In this document: in pieces, positions 26,913-35,701 of the stretch | How the letters are laid out: every line of letters starts with the position of its first letter | How positions within the stretch are numbered: position 1 is the first letter of the stretch | NCBI GenBank assembly: GCA_963837005.1 | Contig: CAWIMC010000020.1 | Location: 248,001 to 312,000, forward strand | Origin: CALDTK01 sp963837005 | Lineage (GTDB): Bacteria; Bacteroidota; Bacteroidia; Chitinophagales; Saprospiraceae | Direction: 5' to 3' | DNA length: 64,000 bases | Notes under the pieces: generated by a model | The model's database searches: none | Told to the model about the DNA's origin: nothing | The model's input: the letters and a program-made list of their open reading frames with translations, nothing else | Translations under genes and position numbers: made by a program

Positions 26913-27941
26913 CTAACACGCCCCTACCTCCATCAGCACGTCTACAAAGAGGCCCTTTCGGTCCGTCCACTCCCGCGTCACGTTAGCGCTGGCGGCTTTC
27001 GCCAAAACGGGCAACTCAGGGCGGCTGTACTTGCGGCTGACCTCGGTGTGGATGACCTCGCTCGTCGTAAACGTACGGTCTATCCCGAGGGCGGGGATGC
27101 GGATGCGTTGCGGGCCACCGACCGGGTAGAGGTAGCTGCGGACCTCACCCGTCTCCGGGCTGTAGGTCGGATAGAACCCCCAGCCTTTGAGGTCGAGTTC
27201 GGCGTCGAACTCGTGCTGGAGACGGTGGAGGAGGTTGAGGTTGAAGGCTGCCGTGACGCCCGTTTCGTCGTCGTAGGCGGCGAGGATCTTGCGGGGGTTC
27301 TTGCGGAGGTCGATGCCGATAAAGAGCTGGTCCCCGGGGGCAAGGCCAGTGCTGATCTGGCCGACGAATGCTTCGGCTCCGGCGAGGTCGAAGTTGCCGA
27401 GGTTGCTGCCGAGGAAGAGCACGACGCGCTTCGTGTCCGGGGCGGGCGTGAGCGTCGTGAGCACGTCGAGGTAGCTGCCCACCAGGGGCTCGATGCGAAG
27501 TTTCGGGAGCGCCTCCTGGAGGTCGTCGCCGAGGACATCGAGGATGTCGGCGCTGATGTCAACGGGGCGGTAGGTGAGGTCGGAACCTTGCGCGAGGAGG
27601 GCTTCGAGGAGGAGCTTAGTCTTCGAGCCGTCGCCAGCGCCGAGTTCGATGACCTCGAGGCGCTGGCTGCCAGCGGCGAAGGCGGCGGCGATCTCGGTGG
27701 CGTACGTGGCGAAGACCTCCGTCTCGGCCCGCGTGAGGTAGTAGGCCTCGAGGGCCATGATGCGCTGGAAGAGTCTACTACCGCGCTCGTCGTAGATGAA
27801 TCGGCTCGAAAGGTGGGCCTGCGGGGCGGCGAGTCCTTGGCGGACGTGCTCGCCGAACTCCGTGTCGGCGGTGGTCAGTGTAGGGAGGAGAAGGTCGCTG
27901 GGCATGCTCGGCGGGATCGGTGGAATACGGCTGCTCGACAT
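26913..27941 (-). CDS. egtD: L-histidine N-alpha-methyltransferase
   Basis: 342 residues from ATG 27941; ATG 27905 (MPSDLLLP) fits the family N-terminus equally well. An upstream GTG in frame is less likely. EgtD trimethylates histidine to hercynine using SAM, the first step of ergothioneine synthesis. Visible motifs are SSRFIYDERGSRLFQRI near the N-terminus, SAM-binding VIELGAGDGSKTKLLLEAL, FLGSNLGNF, and the substrate-binding KGWGFYP to SEVIHTEVSRKY stretch. It follows egtB after about 50 bases in the same direction, so it is an operon. An exact dispersed 15-mer (26994-27008) encodes VLAKA near the C-terminus. Confidence 0.93.
   Translation of the reverse strand: MSSSRIPPIPPSMPSDLLLPTLTTADTEFGEHVRQGLAAPQAHLSSRFIYDERGSRLFQRIMALEAYYLTRAETEVFATYATEIAAAFAAGSQRLEVIELGAGDGSKTKLLLEALLAQGSDLTYRPVDISADILDVLGDDLQEALPKLRIEPLVGSYLDVLTTLTPAPDTKRVVLFLGSNLGNFDLAGAEAFVGQISTGLAPGDQLFIGIDLRKNPRKILAAYDDETGVTAAFNLNLLHRLQHEFDAELDLKGWGFYPTYSPETGEVRSYLYPVGGPQRIRIPALGIDRTFTTSEVIHTEVSRKYSRPELPVLAKAASANVTREWTDRKGLFVDVLMEVGAC
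26994..27008 (+). repeat. Dispersed 15-mer GGCTTTCGCCAAAAC
   Basis: Exact copy opposite to egtD, read there as VLAKA. Confidence 0.9.
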
Positions 27942-27992
27942 GGGCGAGCAGGTGTGCACAACGGCGAGCTAACGATTTAGGGGCGGCGTGGT

Positions 27993-29309
27993 TTAAGGGT
28001 ATTCGTGTCGCGCCAGCCGCAAGCCCGTGTACTGCCACCGCTTGTCGGCGTGAAAGAAGTTGCGGTACGTCGCACGGGAGTGCCCGGGACTCGTCGCCAC
28101 GGAGGCACCCCGAAGCACCTGCTGGTTGACCATCCACTTGCCGTTGTACTCGCCGAGGGCGCCCTCGGCGGTCGTAAAGCCAGGGTACGGTCCGTAGGCG
28201 GAGCTGGTCCACTCCCAAACCTGGCCCCAGTCGAGTTTGGCGTGGGCGGCCTCCCACTCGAACTCGGTCGGGAGGCGGGCGCCGACCCAGCGGGCGTAGG
28301 CGTCGGCCTCGTAGTAGCTCAGGTGCGTGACGGGGGCGTCGAGAATGAGCGGACACAGGCCCGCCGGGGTGTACTGATGCCAGTCGCCATCCTTTACGTG
28401 CCAGTGGAGCGGAGCCTGCTGGTCGAGCGTTTTGGCGAAAGCCCATCCCTCCGACAGCCAGCACTCCACCTTCTCGTAACCGCCCTCTTGCATAAACTCC
28501 AGGTACTCGGCCACCGTGACGACCTGCGGCGCGATGCGATACGCCTCGAGGAAGACGCGGTGCCGTCCCAACTCGTTGTCGAAGCTGAACCCCTCGCCTG
28601 CATGCCCGATCTCGTAGACGCCCGCCGGCATCTCGACCCAGGCGTCGACGGGTGTGGCGGCAAAGCTCAACGGCTCTGCGAAATGGGCGTCGTGGTCGAG
28701 GAAGCTGGTTTTGGCGAAAGCCGGGAAGAGCGGGTTGTGCCCCAGGATGTACAAGATGTCCGTGATGAGCAACTCCTGGTGCTGCTGCTCGTGGTGGAGG
28801 CCGAGGGTGACGAGGCGTTGGAGGGCGGGGTCGTCCCCCTTTCGGGAAAACAGGTCCTGCATCGCCTCGTCCACGTGCTTGCGGTAGGCATACACCTCGG
28901 CCGTCGTGGGGCGAGTCATGTTGCCGCGCTGCGTACGGAGGATGCGCGGGCCAGCGGCCTCGTAATAGCTGTTGAACAGGTAGGCGTAGGCGTCGTCGTA
29001 GGGCTCGTACGATTCGTCGTTGGGCTGGAGGACGAAGGTCTCGAAGAACCAGGTGCTGTGCGCGAGGTGCCACTTCGGCGGACTTACGTCGGGGGTCGGC
29101 TGCGGGACGAAGTCCTCGGGGTGGAGTTCGGCGCAGATGGTCTCGCTGCGCTGACGGACGGCGGTGTAGTGCTCGGGCAGGGGGAGAGTATCGGATTGCG
29201 TACTGGGGCTAGGCTCGTCGTGCAGCTCGGCAAGTGCGGTAGCTGTGGCGGCTTCTTGTTCGGCGGGGGCAGCGACGAGGGCGGCCTGGGGTGGGGTAGT
29301 GTCGGGCAA
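27993..29309 (-). CDS. egtB: EgtB-type iron-dependent sulfoxide synthase
   Basis: About 438 residues. The DinB_2 domain at the N-terminal side carries the iron-binding HEQQHQE (HX3HXE) motif preceded by WHLAHSTWFFETF. The FGE-sulfatase domain spans the C-terminal half (EGFSFDNELGRHRVFLE, RLPTEFEWEAAH, VWEWTSSAYGPYPGF, RGASVATSP, RNFF). EgtB couples hercynine to a thiol donor, with oxygen. No egtA, egtC or egtE is nearby, as in many two-gene egtBD loci. The start is uncertain: no ATG fits, and TTG 29309 is chosen because longer frames run antisense into the next gene. Two exact dispersed 15-mers lie in the gene. Confidence 0.9.
   Translation of the reverse strand: MPDTTPPQAALVAAPAEQEAATATALAELHDEPSPSTQSDTLPLPEHYTAVRQRSETICAELHPEDFVPQPTPDVSPPKWHLAHSTWFFETFVLQPNDESYEPYDDAYAYLFNSYYEAAGPRILRTQRGNMTRPTTAEVYAYRKHVDEAMQDLFSRKGDDPALQRLVTLGLHHEQQHQELLITDILYILGHNPLFPAFAKTSFLDHDAHFAEPLSFAATPVDAWVEMPAGVYEIGHAGEGFSFDNELGRHRVFLEAYRIAPQVVTVAEYLEFMQEGGYEKVECWLSEGWAFAKTLDQQAPLHWHVKDGDWHQYTPAGLCPLILDAPVTHLSYYEADAYARWVGARLPTEFEWEAAHAKLDWGQVWEWTSSAYGPYPGFTTAEGALGEYNGKWMVNQQVLRGASVATSPGHSRATYRNFFHADKRWQYTGLRLARHEYP
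28429..28443 (-). repeat. Dispersed 15-mer GGCTTTCGCCAAAAC
   Basis: Exact copy inside egtB, read as FAKT. Confidence 0.9.
28708..28722 (-). repeat. Dispersed 15-mer GGCTTTCGCCAAAAC
   Basis: Exact copy inside egtB, read as FAKT; 279 bases from the previous one. Confidence 0.9.
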
Positions 29310-29385
29310 GTGGCGGGGATTGCAGATCGTGTGCCCGGTACAACCTGTGTTGCGGGGCTCGGGTTCTCTGGGCAAACCTCCCCGT

Positions 29386-30879
29386 ATGGCCACCGCGACT
29401 GCTGCTGACAATGCTACCGAGACCGACGCGCCCGACATTGAGGCGCACTGCGTACTACCTGAGCCCATGCCTGCCAACATCGTGGAGACCTTGATGGGGT
29501 TTGCCATCTTTAAAGACGTAACCCAAGAGGCTGTGGAGTGGGTCGCCGCGCAGGCGCAGTGTTTTCGCTACGCGCAGGACGCCCTGATGGCGAAGGCTGG
29601 CGACCCCGTAAGCGCCATGTCGGTGATCGTGAGCGGGCGCGTCAAGTTCACGATGGAAAACAACAAGGGCTTCAAGGATCTCGGCGACAGCAAGGCCGGG
29701 GACACGATGGGGGTCCTGCCGTTTAGCCGGATGACGGTGACGCTCGGCAACGTGCGCGCCTGCGAAGAAACGGTCGTAATCCAGATCGACAAATCTTGCT
29801 ACACCGACATGGTTCGGCAGAGCTACCAGCTGGTCCAGAACTTGGTCGGCAACATGAGTGACCGCATCCGGGAGTTCTCCGAGTTCCGTGCGCAAGACGA
29901 GAAGATGATGAGCCTCGGGAAACTATCGGCGGGTCTGGCGCACGAGCTGAATAACCCGGCCGCAGCTGTGGTGCGGAGTGCCGAAGCCCTCTATCAGCAG
30001 CTGCACACCACGCCCGAATCCTTCAAGCGAATCATGCTCATGCAAGTGACGCCCGAGGAGGTGGATGCTGTCAATGGCGTCATCTTCGAGCGCTTGCGTC
30101 GCTTGAGCGAGGACGATACCCGTACGACGATGGACCGGCTCGAGGCCTCTGAGGCGATCGAGGACTGGTTGGGCGACCGAGGCTTGGACGTGCAGGACGA
30201 GATGGTCGAGTCTTTGGTGAGCGCCCGTTTTGACGGAAGTCACCTCGACCAAATCCACCAAATCGTCGACGGCCGCAGCATGGCCAGCCTCTTGGAGTGG
30301 ATCGCGAAGAACATCGAGCTCGAGGTGCTCACGGCCGAGATCCGCGACGGTGCGAGCCGCATCTCGGAGTTGGTCGGCTCGGTGAAAAGCTACACGCACA
30401 TGGACCGCGCCGCCGGTCCGCAGCCGCTCGACGTGCACGAGGGTTTGCGCACGACGCTCATCATGTTGAAGCACAAGTTCAAGCGCAAAAACGTAGCCTT
30501 GGCCAAGGACTTCGACACCACACTTCCGCTGGTGACAGCCTGGGGCGGCCAGATCAACCAGGTCTATACCAACCTCATCGACAACGCCATCGACGCGGCC
30601 GCTGATGGGACTTCGGGTAAGCCGACGGTGACGGTCCGCACGCGCTGCTTGCCGGAAGGTGTCTGCGTCGAGGTGGAGGACAATGGACCGGGGATTCCGG
30701 AGGCCTATCGCGAGGAGGTGTTCAGTCCCTTTTTTACGACCAAGCCGGTGGGGGAGGGGACGGGCATGGGATTGGATATCGTCAAGAAGATCTTGGAGAA
30801 GCACGGGACGAAGCCGGTGATTGAGAGTGGGGCAGGGCGGACGGTGGTGCGGTTTTGTCTGGGGGGCGGGGGGAAGTAG
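29386..30879 (+). CDS. Cyclic-nucleotide-binding-domain histidine kinase
   Basis: 497 residues from ATG 29386; an upstream frame overlapping egtB is rejected. A CAP-ED/cNMP-like beta-barrel spans about 40-160 (FRYAQDALMAKAGDPVSAMSVIVSGRV). HisKA follows with His186 in SLGKLSAGLAHELNNP. A long helical insert (about 200-350) precedes the ATPase domain with N box (NLIDNAIDAA), G1 (DNGPGIP), F box (FSPFFTTKP) and G2 (GTGMGLDIV). Soluble. The HELNNP context is typical of kinases that respond to redox or nucleotide signals. The canonical arginine of the cAMP-binding cassette is not evident, so the ligand is unknown. Divergent from egtBD. Confidence 0.9.
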   Translation: MATATAADNATETDAPDIEAHCVLPEPMPANIVETLMGFAIFKDVTQEAVEWVAAQAQCFRYAQDALMAKAGDPVSAMSVIVSGRVKFTMENNKGFKDLGDSKAGDTMGVLPFSRMTVTLGNVRACEETVVIQIDKSCYTDMVRQSYQLVQNLVGNMSDRIREFSEFRAQDEKMMSLGKLSAGLAHELNNPAAAVVRSAEALYQQLHTTPESFKRIMLMQVTPEEVDAVNGVIFERLRRLSEDDTRTTMDRLEASEAIEDWLGDRGLDVQDEMVESLVSARFDGSHLDQIHQIVDGRSMASLLEWIAKNIELEVLTAEIRDGASRISELVGSVKSYTHMDRAAGPQPLDVHEGLRTTLIMLKHKFKRKNVALAKDFDTTLPLVTAWGGQINQVYTNLIDNAIDAAADGTSGKPTVTVRTRCLPEGVCVEVEDNGPGIPEAYREEVFSPFFTTKPVGEGTGMGLDIVKKILEKHGTKPVIESGAGRTVVRFCLGGGGK

Positions 30880-31033
30880 CGAGCTTCGCTTCAGTGTGGC
30901 TTGGTAGAGGTAATTTCTCACGAAGGCGCTTCGCTCACACGAAGGCGCTTAGCTTCTGCACAAAGAGACACAAAGGCCTGTGCACCGTCGCGCCACGTAT
31001 TTGGGCTGAGGGCTAGTCAACGCGAGCTCTGTC

Positions 31034-32248
31034 CTACGCGGAACTTCGACTGATCCAGTGGGCGAAGAAAGGATCGACGAAAGCAAAGTTCGGATAGTCC
31101 TTACGTGGTTCGGTGACCCTCAGTGTATCGTCTTTGACTAGAGAAGTAAGCATCGCTACAAGCTCTTCGAAGGTCATTTTCGTGAGTTCTGCTAACGACC
31201 CTATCTGGGCATCGACGTCGCGTTGGGCGAGCTGGGGAGGTGTAGGAGCAGCCCCCATGATTATTCGGTATCGATACGCCGAGCCTAAGTTACTACCACT
31301 CCGCTCCGGCAGTCCAGCGAGAGCTCTCAGCACTTTCTTGACGTGGGGCGTCCGACACTCGAACATAAGTTGGTAGACCCGGGACTCCGAGTCTACGATT
31401 CTTGCGAGGGCGGCGTCTACGTCCTCTACACCCAACGCGCCACCGTTTTCTTGCTTCGCCGAACGGTGCAATTCCGCCGCGAGCCTTTGGACGTTGTACG
31501 GGACGTGATGCGCGAGGACGAGAAGGCGCTCGACAGCTCGTACGAGGAGTGGCCGACCGGTTTCGGTGAAGGGCAGGCGCAGGAAGTACTGCCACGCCTC
31601 CCCGGCGATCTCGCCCAGGTACAGCACGTCTCCGCTCAAGTGACTGAGCGGCGTTCGAGGGTAGGCGTCCATGACCATTGGGAGGCTTCCGACACTCGAA
31701 AATATGTAGGTCACGTGGGTCTGTGCCGCGGCCATGTCGAGGAGCGTTTCCCAGGCTGCGCGACCGAACTGGCGCTCTACCTCCGGCGCCTCGTCTAGTA
31801 GAATGTCAAAGCGGATCTCGTGGTACCTCGCGAGTTCGTTGGCGCCATTCAGTACCCGTCGTATGAGTTCGCTCGCGTCGACAGTGTCCGTTAACTGGAG
31901 CGATAAAGCCCGTAGTGAAGCGGCGATACTTTGATCTCCTACAACGGTTTCCGCGGCCGCTCCGAGGGCTTGGGCTAGGCATTCGCAGAGGTGGCGCGCC
32001 GAGTAGCAACCCGCCACGTTGACCTCCGCGCAGATGTGTTGGGTTGCCGTTCTACGGTGGGCCACGCCTCGCAGGAGGGAGGATTTCCCGAAGCCCCGAG
32101 GTCCGACCAAATGCGTGTCGTGGCCGTCCGTTAGCCTCGCACACAGTAATTTTAGTTCACGCTCCCGACCGACGAGCCAGTTGGGCGCTACGATGCAACC
32201 GAAGTCGAATTTCGGGATTGCGTTCCTGGGTGGGGCGGTGTGGACCAT
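31034..32248 (-). CDS. AAA+/STAND-like ATPase with C-terminal winged helix
   Basis: 404 residues, soluble. Walker A is VGPRGFGKSSLL (about 48-59), Walker B is FDILLDEAPEV, and a sensor-1-like strand is TYIFSSVGSL. The VGRERELKLL segment before the P-loop is typical of Orc1/Cdc6- and archaeal-type ATPase (Arch_ATPase) proteins. The C-terminal 110 residues (ALAGLPERSGSN to DTLRVTEPRKDYPNFAFVDPFFAHW) look like a winged helix and the family's closing motif. Related proteins occur in prokaryotic defence and DNA transactions, but no partner gene is adjacent. The TAGCTTTA box and an AGGAG directly precede the ATG. Confidence 0.8.
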   Translation of the reverse strand: MVHTAPPRNAIPKFDFGCIVAPNWLVGRERELKLLCARLTDGHDTHLVGPRGFGKSSLLRGVAHRRTATQHICAEVNVAGCYSARHLCECLAQALGAAAETVVGDQSIAASLRALSLQLTDTVDASELIRRVLNGANELARYHEIRFDILLDEAPEVERQFGRAAWETLLDMAAAQTHVTYIFSSVGSLPMVMDAYPRTPLSHLSGDVLYLGEIAGEAWQYFLRLPFTETGRPLLVRAVERLLVLAHHVPYNVQRLAAELHRSAKQENGGALGVEDVDAALARIVDSESRVYQLMFECRTPHVKKVLRALAGLPERSGSNLGSAYRYRIIMGAAPTPPQLAQRDVDAQIGSLAELTKMTFEELVAMLTSLVKDDTLRVTEPRKDYPNFAFVDPFFAHWISRSSA

Positions 32249-32252
32249 CTCC

Positions 32253-32260
32253 TAAAGCTA
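32253..32260 (-). promoter_or_regulatory. -7-like box (TAGCTTTA) before the AAA ATPase gene
   Basis: One mismatch to TAnnTTTG, four bases before the start codon. The position implies a nearly leaderless transcript, so this may be coincidental. Confidence 0.3.
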
Positions 32261-32280
32261 CACCGAATTTCGATTGTCCC

Positions 32281-33576
32281 TCACCGCAACACCCCCATCC
32301 AAAGCTCTGCCGCCTTCTCCGCCTTCTCCCTAATAAAGTCCCGATCCTGCTCGTCCCCCACCTCGTAGGTCACCCCCACGGCCTTGTAGTGCGTGGCAAT
32401 CCAACTCGCGCTGGTAGGCCTGCCGATGCCCTCGGCTTCGATGCGTAAGGTGTCCTGGCCCACCACAGGGAAGTAATAGTCCACCTTCGTGCGTGCCGGC
32501 TCATACGGCGGAGCATAGCGCTCGGCCACGAAGGCATTCAGTCCATCTGTCCACTTATTGAGCAGGTCTGCACCCTTGAACGTCACCTTGTTCGGGTCGT
32601 GCGTGTACAGCACGTCGTACTGCGTCGAGTGAAAGTCCATCCCCCAGACCACCTGGTCCTGCCGGGTGTGCTCCTGGAGCCAGGTCACGATCTGGCGCAC
32701 CTCCGGCTGGCGGTAGTAGCCCCAGTCACGGTTCAGATCAATGCCGCCGGCGTTGTGGCGCCAGTGACCCTCATCGACGCCGTCCGGATTGACGGTCGGG
32801 AAGATGATGATTCGGTGGTTTTGGCGAAAGCCCTTTGCTAATGCGTCATCGGCGAAGACTCGCTCGACGAAGCTCTGAAAGGCCATGAAGCCCGTGACCT
32901 CCGGCGGGTGCTGGCGGGTGAAAAGGATAACGGTCGGGCGCTTGTCATCGTCATCAGTGCCGGTGTCGAGCTTCCAGATCGGCCTGCCGAGGCGACTCAG
33001 GCCGATCGTGTCCCAGCGCAGTCCGGCCTTGTTGCGCACCAAGCCTGTCACGTAACGCCGTACGCTGTCCGAATTAATGATCTCCTGGCCGCTCAAATAC
33101 ACGCCCGCCGGCCCGACCGTAAGTCGCACGTCGTTCGTATTGGCGGTCGTGTCGAAGCTGCTGCTCGGCACGTAGGTGTACGGCCCGCTAATGGCAGGGG
33201 CAGTTTTGGGCAAATACCGATTGCCGACTTCCGTGGGGTAGGTCAGCCGCACCGTGATCTCGCGCTCGGTCGGGGCCGAGAGGTGGAAGGCGTACCAGGG
33301 GCTCGCGTTGATCGGCTGGTTCTCGGCCGGAATCTCGGCGAGGTACAGTGTGCGTCCCAGGGTGTCTGTTCCGCTTTCGCTAAAACTCGCCAAGCGTGCG
33401 CCTGGGAAGTCGGCTTTCGCCAAAACGCCCGACGGGGTGGTAAACGTCGTGTCGGCCAGGAGGCGTACCGGTCGGGTCTCCGTATCGACGGGGGAGGGCT
33501 GCTGGTAGGTGAGCAGTTGGGGGCGGCAAGCGCTCGCTACGATCACTGAAATACCGAAGAGGAGAGTTGCGCGCAT
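32281..33576 (-). CDS. M14-family zinc carboxypeptidase lipoprotein
   Basis: 431 residues from ATG 33576, which gives a lipoprotein signal (MRATLLFGIS to VASAC, Cys17); the longer frame lacks it. A beta-rich N-terminal domain (about 60-160) precedes the peptidase domain. Zinc ligands are His and Glu in RQHPPEVTG (HxxE) and a His in DFHSTQYDV. GGIDLNRDWG is the family NRD motif, and the catalytic Glu is in VTYEVGDE near the C-terminus. It removes C-terminal residues from peptides in the envelope. Two exact dispersed 15-mers lie in the gene in different frames (FRQN and VLAKA), which by itself rules out a protein-level reason for the repeat. Confidence 0.9.
   Translation of the reverse strand: MRATLLFGISVIVASACRPQLLTYQQPSPVDTETRPVRLLADTTFTTPSGVLAKADFPGARLASFSESGTDTLGRTLYLAEIPAENQPINASPWYAFHLSAPTEREITVRLTYPTEVGNRYLPKTAPAISGPYTYVPSSSFDTTANTNDVRLTVGPAGVYLSGQEIINSDSVRRYVTGLVRNKAGLRWDTIGLSRLGRPIWKLDTGTDDDDKRPTVILFTRQHPPEVTGFMAFQSFVERVFADDALAKGFRQNHRIIIFPTVNPDGVDEGHWRHNAGGIDLNRDWGYYRQPEVRQIVTWLQEHTRQDQVVWGMDFHSTQYDVLYTHDPNKVTFKGADLLNKWTDGLNAFVAERYAPPYEPARTKVDYYFPVVGQDTLRIEAEGIGRPTSASWIATHYKAVGVTYEVGDEQDRDFIREKAEKAAELWMGVLR
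32818..32832 (-). repeat. Dispersed 15-mer GGCTTTCGCCAAAAC
   Basis: Exact copy inside the M14 gene, read as GFRQN. Confidence 0.9.
33412..33426 (+). repeat. Dispersed 15-mer GGCTTTCGCCAAAAC
   Basis: Exact copy opposite to the M14 gene, read there as VLAKA. Confidence 0.9.
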
Positions 33577-33581
33577 GGCGG

Positions 33582-33589
33582 TAAAGATA
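33582..33589 (-). promoter_or_regulatory. -7-like box (TATCTTTA) of the M14 gene
   Basis: One mismatch to TAnnTTTG, six bases before the chosen start. Confidence 0.35.
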
Positions 33590-33625
33590 TTCGGGGGGCG
33601 TTTTGCCGAAGACCCTACCTCCAAC

Positions 33626-35080
33626 TCACTTACTTCGAGTCACCACGAGCATTCGCGCGGCGCTTCGACCGGCTGCATCCGTCACTATTACCTGGTACAC
33701 GCCCGCCGCCAGGGTTAGCTCAGGCAAAGCAGGGGTGTTCGAAACCCACCCCTCGCCCTGCATCCGCCCGAGGGCATCCACCACGCGGAAGAAGTAAGGC
33801 TCCTCTCCGGCGGGTACTCCGGCCACCTGTATCGTGCCGGCGCTCAAGGGGTTGGGATACAGTCGCAGGTTCACCGCCCAGGCTGGTACTTCGCGGCGGA
33901 CCGAAGTCAGGCCCCCGAGGTCGTAGACGCGGACTTGCCCGGCCGACGCGTTGCTCTGCGCCGCGCCAACGGCTAGGAGGCGCCCATCGAGGTCTACACT
34001 GCGGCCGTTGAGGTCCCCCGGCGCGGCTCCGTCGATGTCGCGACCGATCTGCACCCAGGTGCTATTGATGAGTTGGTACAGCCTGACGTGACCGGACTTG
34101 CTACCGTTGCCCGCGTTCTGAATCGCTCCGACGGCCAGTCGGTCGCCCTGCAGGCTCACGCTGTACCCACTGCGATCCCCCGCGGCCTCGCCGTCGAGGT
34201 CCTGCCCGAGCTGTACCCAGGCGCCGTTGACGTACTGGTAGACGCGAACGTGTCCCGCGAGAATGCCCGCGTCGGCGTTACCGATAGCGCCAATCGCGAC
34301 GCGATCGCCATCCAGGCTCACGCTGTAGCCACTGCGATCGCCGGCAGACTCCCCGTCGATGTCGCCGCCTAGCTGCACCCACGCTCCGGCGCGCAGTTCG
34401 AATACACGTGTGTGCCCGGACGTAAGGCCATTCCCCTCGTTGTCCCTCGCTCCAATGGCTAGGCGGTTGCCGTCCAGGCTCAGGGCGCTTCCGCTGTTGT
34501 CGCCACGCACTTCGCCGTTGATCGTGGCGCCGATCTGCCGCCACGTGCCTTCGACGAACTCGAAGATCTTCACCTGGCCGGCGGTGTCGGCACCAGGGGC
34601 CCCGACGGCTAGCAGCGCGCCCGAGAGGCTTACCCGTGAGCCGAGTTCGTCGGCGGCAGCCGCGCCGTCGATATCCTGGCCGACCTGCCGCCAGGTGCCG
34701 GCTACGAGATCGTATACCCGTACCCGGCCCGACTCCAGGCCCGCGCTGTTGCCGTAGGGCTCTCCGACGGCCAGTCGGTCACCTCGGAGACTTACGCTCG
34801 AACCGTACTCACCGCTATCGTCCACGCCATTCAGATCCTGCCCGAGCTGTACCCATCTGTCGCCGCGTAGCTCGTGGACCTGCACCAGGCCAGCGATGAC
34901 ACTGCCGACTTGGTGATCGACCGCGCCGATGGCGACACGGTTGCCCGACACACTCACGCTGGTGCCGAAGTTCTCACTGGCCTTGGTGCCGTCGATCGGC
35001 TGTCCGAGTTGCGACTGGGCGTTAGTGAACGAGCAAAAGGCAGGGCCGAGCACAGCCAGGAGGAATAAAGAAAGTTTCAT
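33626..35080 (-). CDS. T9SS-exported FG-GAP repeat protein
   Basis: 484 residues from ATG 35080 (MKLSLFLLAVLG signal peptide). At least seven near-identical blades of about 50-55 residues follow, each with (Q)DLDGEAAGDRSGYSVSLDGDRVAIGA and a GHVRVYQ..NGxWVQLG strand, so this is an integrin-like beta-propeller. The last 80 residues are a type A T9SS sorting domain: LRLYPNPLSAGTIQVAG, VVDALGRMQGEGWV, LAAGVYQVIVTDAAGR and a closing RMLVV. The protein is therefore exported through the outer membrane and attached or released. It is the clearest T9SS cargo in the window. The high blade identity suggests recent internal duplication. Confidence 0.92.
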   Translation of the reverse strand: MKLSLFLLAVLGPAFCSFTNAQSQLGQPIDGTKASENFGTSVSVSGNRVAIGAVDHQVGSVIAGLVQVHELRGDRWVQLGQDLNGVDDSGEYGSSVSLRGDRLAVGEPYGNSAGLESGRVRVYDLVAGTWRQVGQDIDGAAAADELGSRVSLSGALLAVGAPGADTAGQVKIFEFVEGTWRQIGATINGEVRGDNSGSALSLDGNRLAIGARDNEGNGLTSGHTRVFELRAGAWVQLGGDIDGESAGDRSGYSVSLDGDRVAIGAIGNADAGILAGHVRVYQYVNGAWVQLGQDLDGEAAGDRSGYSVSLQGDRLAVGAIQNAGNGSKSGHVRLYQLINSTWVQIGRDIDGAAPGDLNGRSVDLDGRLLAVGAAQSNASAGQVRVYDLGGLTSVRREVPAWAVNLRLYPNPLSAGTIQVAGVPAGEEPYFFRVVDALGRMQGEGWVSNTPALPELTLAAGVYQVIVTDAAGRSAARMLVVTRSK

Positions 35081-35297
35081 TACGATGGATGGGTGGGAGC
35101 TATGCCTGTGCATCGGGCTGGAGGCGCGAGGTGAACACCGAGCCTATGCATACCTCCATAGCCCAAACCTCAGTCCATCAGCCGCTTTGCAACAGTAAGC
35201 TCCGCCTTCTCGCGGTGACGGATTTGTCGATCCGACAGTGCAGCGATCCGACAGGCGCAGCCGAACCTTGGTTCATCAGGCGCAGCCGGTCCTGCTT

Positions 35298-35305
35298 TAC
35301 CTTGC
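35298..35305 (+). promoter_or_regulatory. Probable -7 box (TACCTTGC)
   Basis: Six bases before the ATG at 35311; the same octamer lies before adk. Confidence 0.3.
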
Positions 35306-35310
35306 CCCGA

Positions 35311-35701
35311 ATGCAAGACTGGGAAATCGACTTCGCGTGGCTGCGCGTCCGCCACTTCGTCAAGGACTAGCTTGCGGCACGATCGCCTGCCCGACCTCCA
35401 GGCCGTGCTCATGATGATCGGCGTGCAAGAACTCGGCATCTGGCGCAAGACCTTCACCAAGGAAGAGAAGCAAGACTTGATGCACGTTGGGACGTGTGAA
35501 GTGCTCGCGCCCGCCGGCTACTACGCCTTCACCCACCGCGACGCCGACGGCTGGCCGCACTACCGCCCCGTGCGCAACGTCGAGATCAAGGGCGAGGCCG
35601 CTCAGGAGCGCCTGCTCAAAATGCACATCATCCAATACTTCGAGACCTGGGAAGCGTTCGACGCGAAGGCGGAGGTACCGGTGGAAACGGGGGAGGAATG
35701 A
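35311..35701 (+). pseudogene. Small conserved Bacteroidota protein interrupted by a +1 shift
   Basis: The first frame gives MQDWEIDFAWLRVRHFVKD and meets TAG at 35368-35370. One base further on, the next frame continues SLRHDRLPDLQAVLMMIGVQELG to the end at 35701 without interruption. Joined, it is a 129-residue protein with the general appearance of a small conserved Bacteroidota family (PDL.AVL..IG.QELG, then FTKEEKQDLMH, then DADGWPHYRP). The downstream ORF alone would need a TTG start at 35372. The join needs removal of one base near GGACTAG (35364-35370). The stop overlaps the next gene (ATGA), so it is the first gene of a cyclophilin operon. Function unknown. Confidence 0.65.

Noticed and set aside
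28005..29408. 467-codon ORF opposite to egtB, and similar long antisense frames at 39459-40604, 49357-50766 and 58009-59469
   Set aside because: These are shadows of GC-rich genes on the other strand; their translations lack folds or homology.
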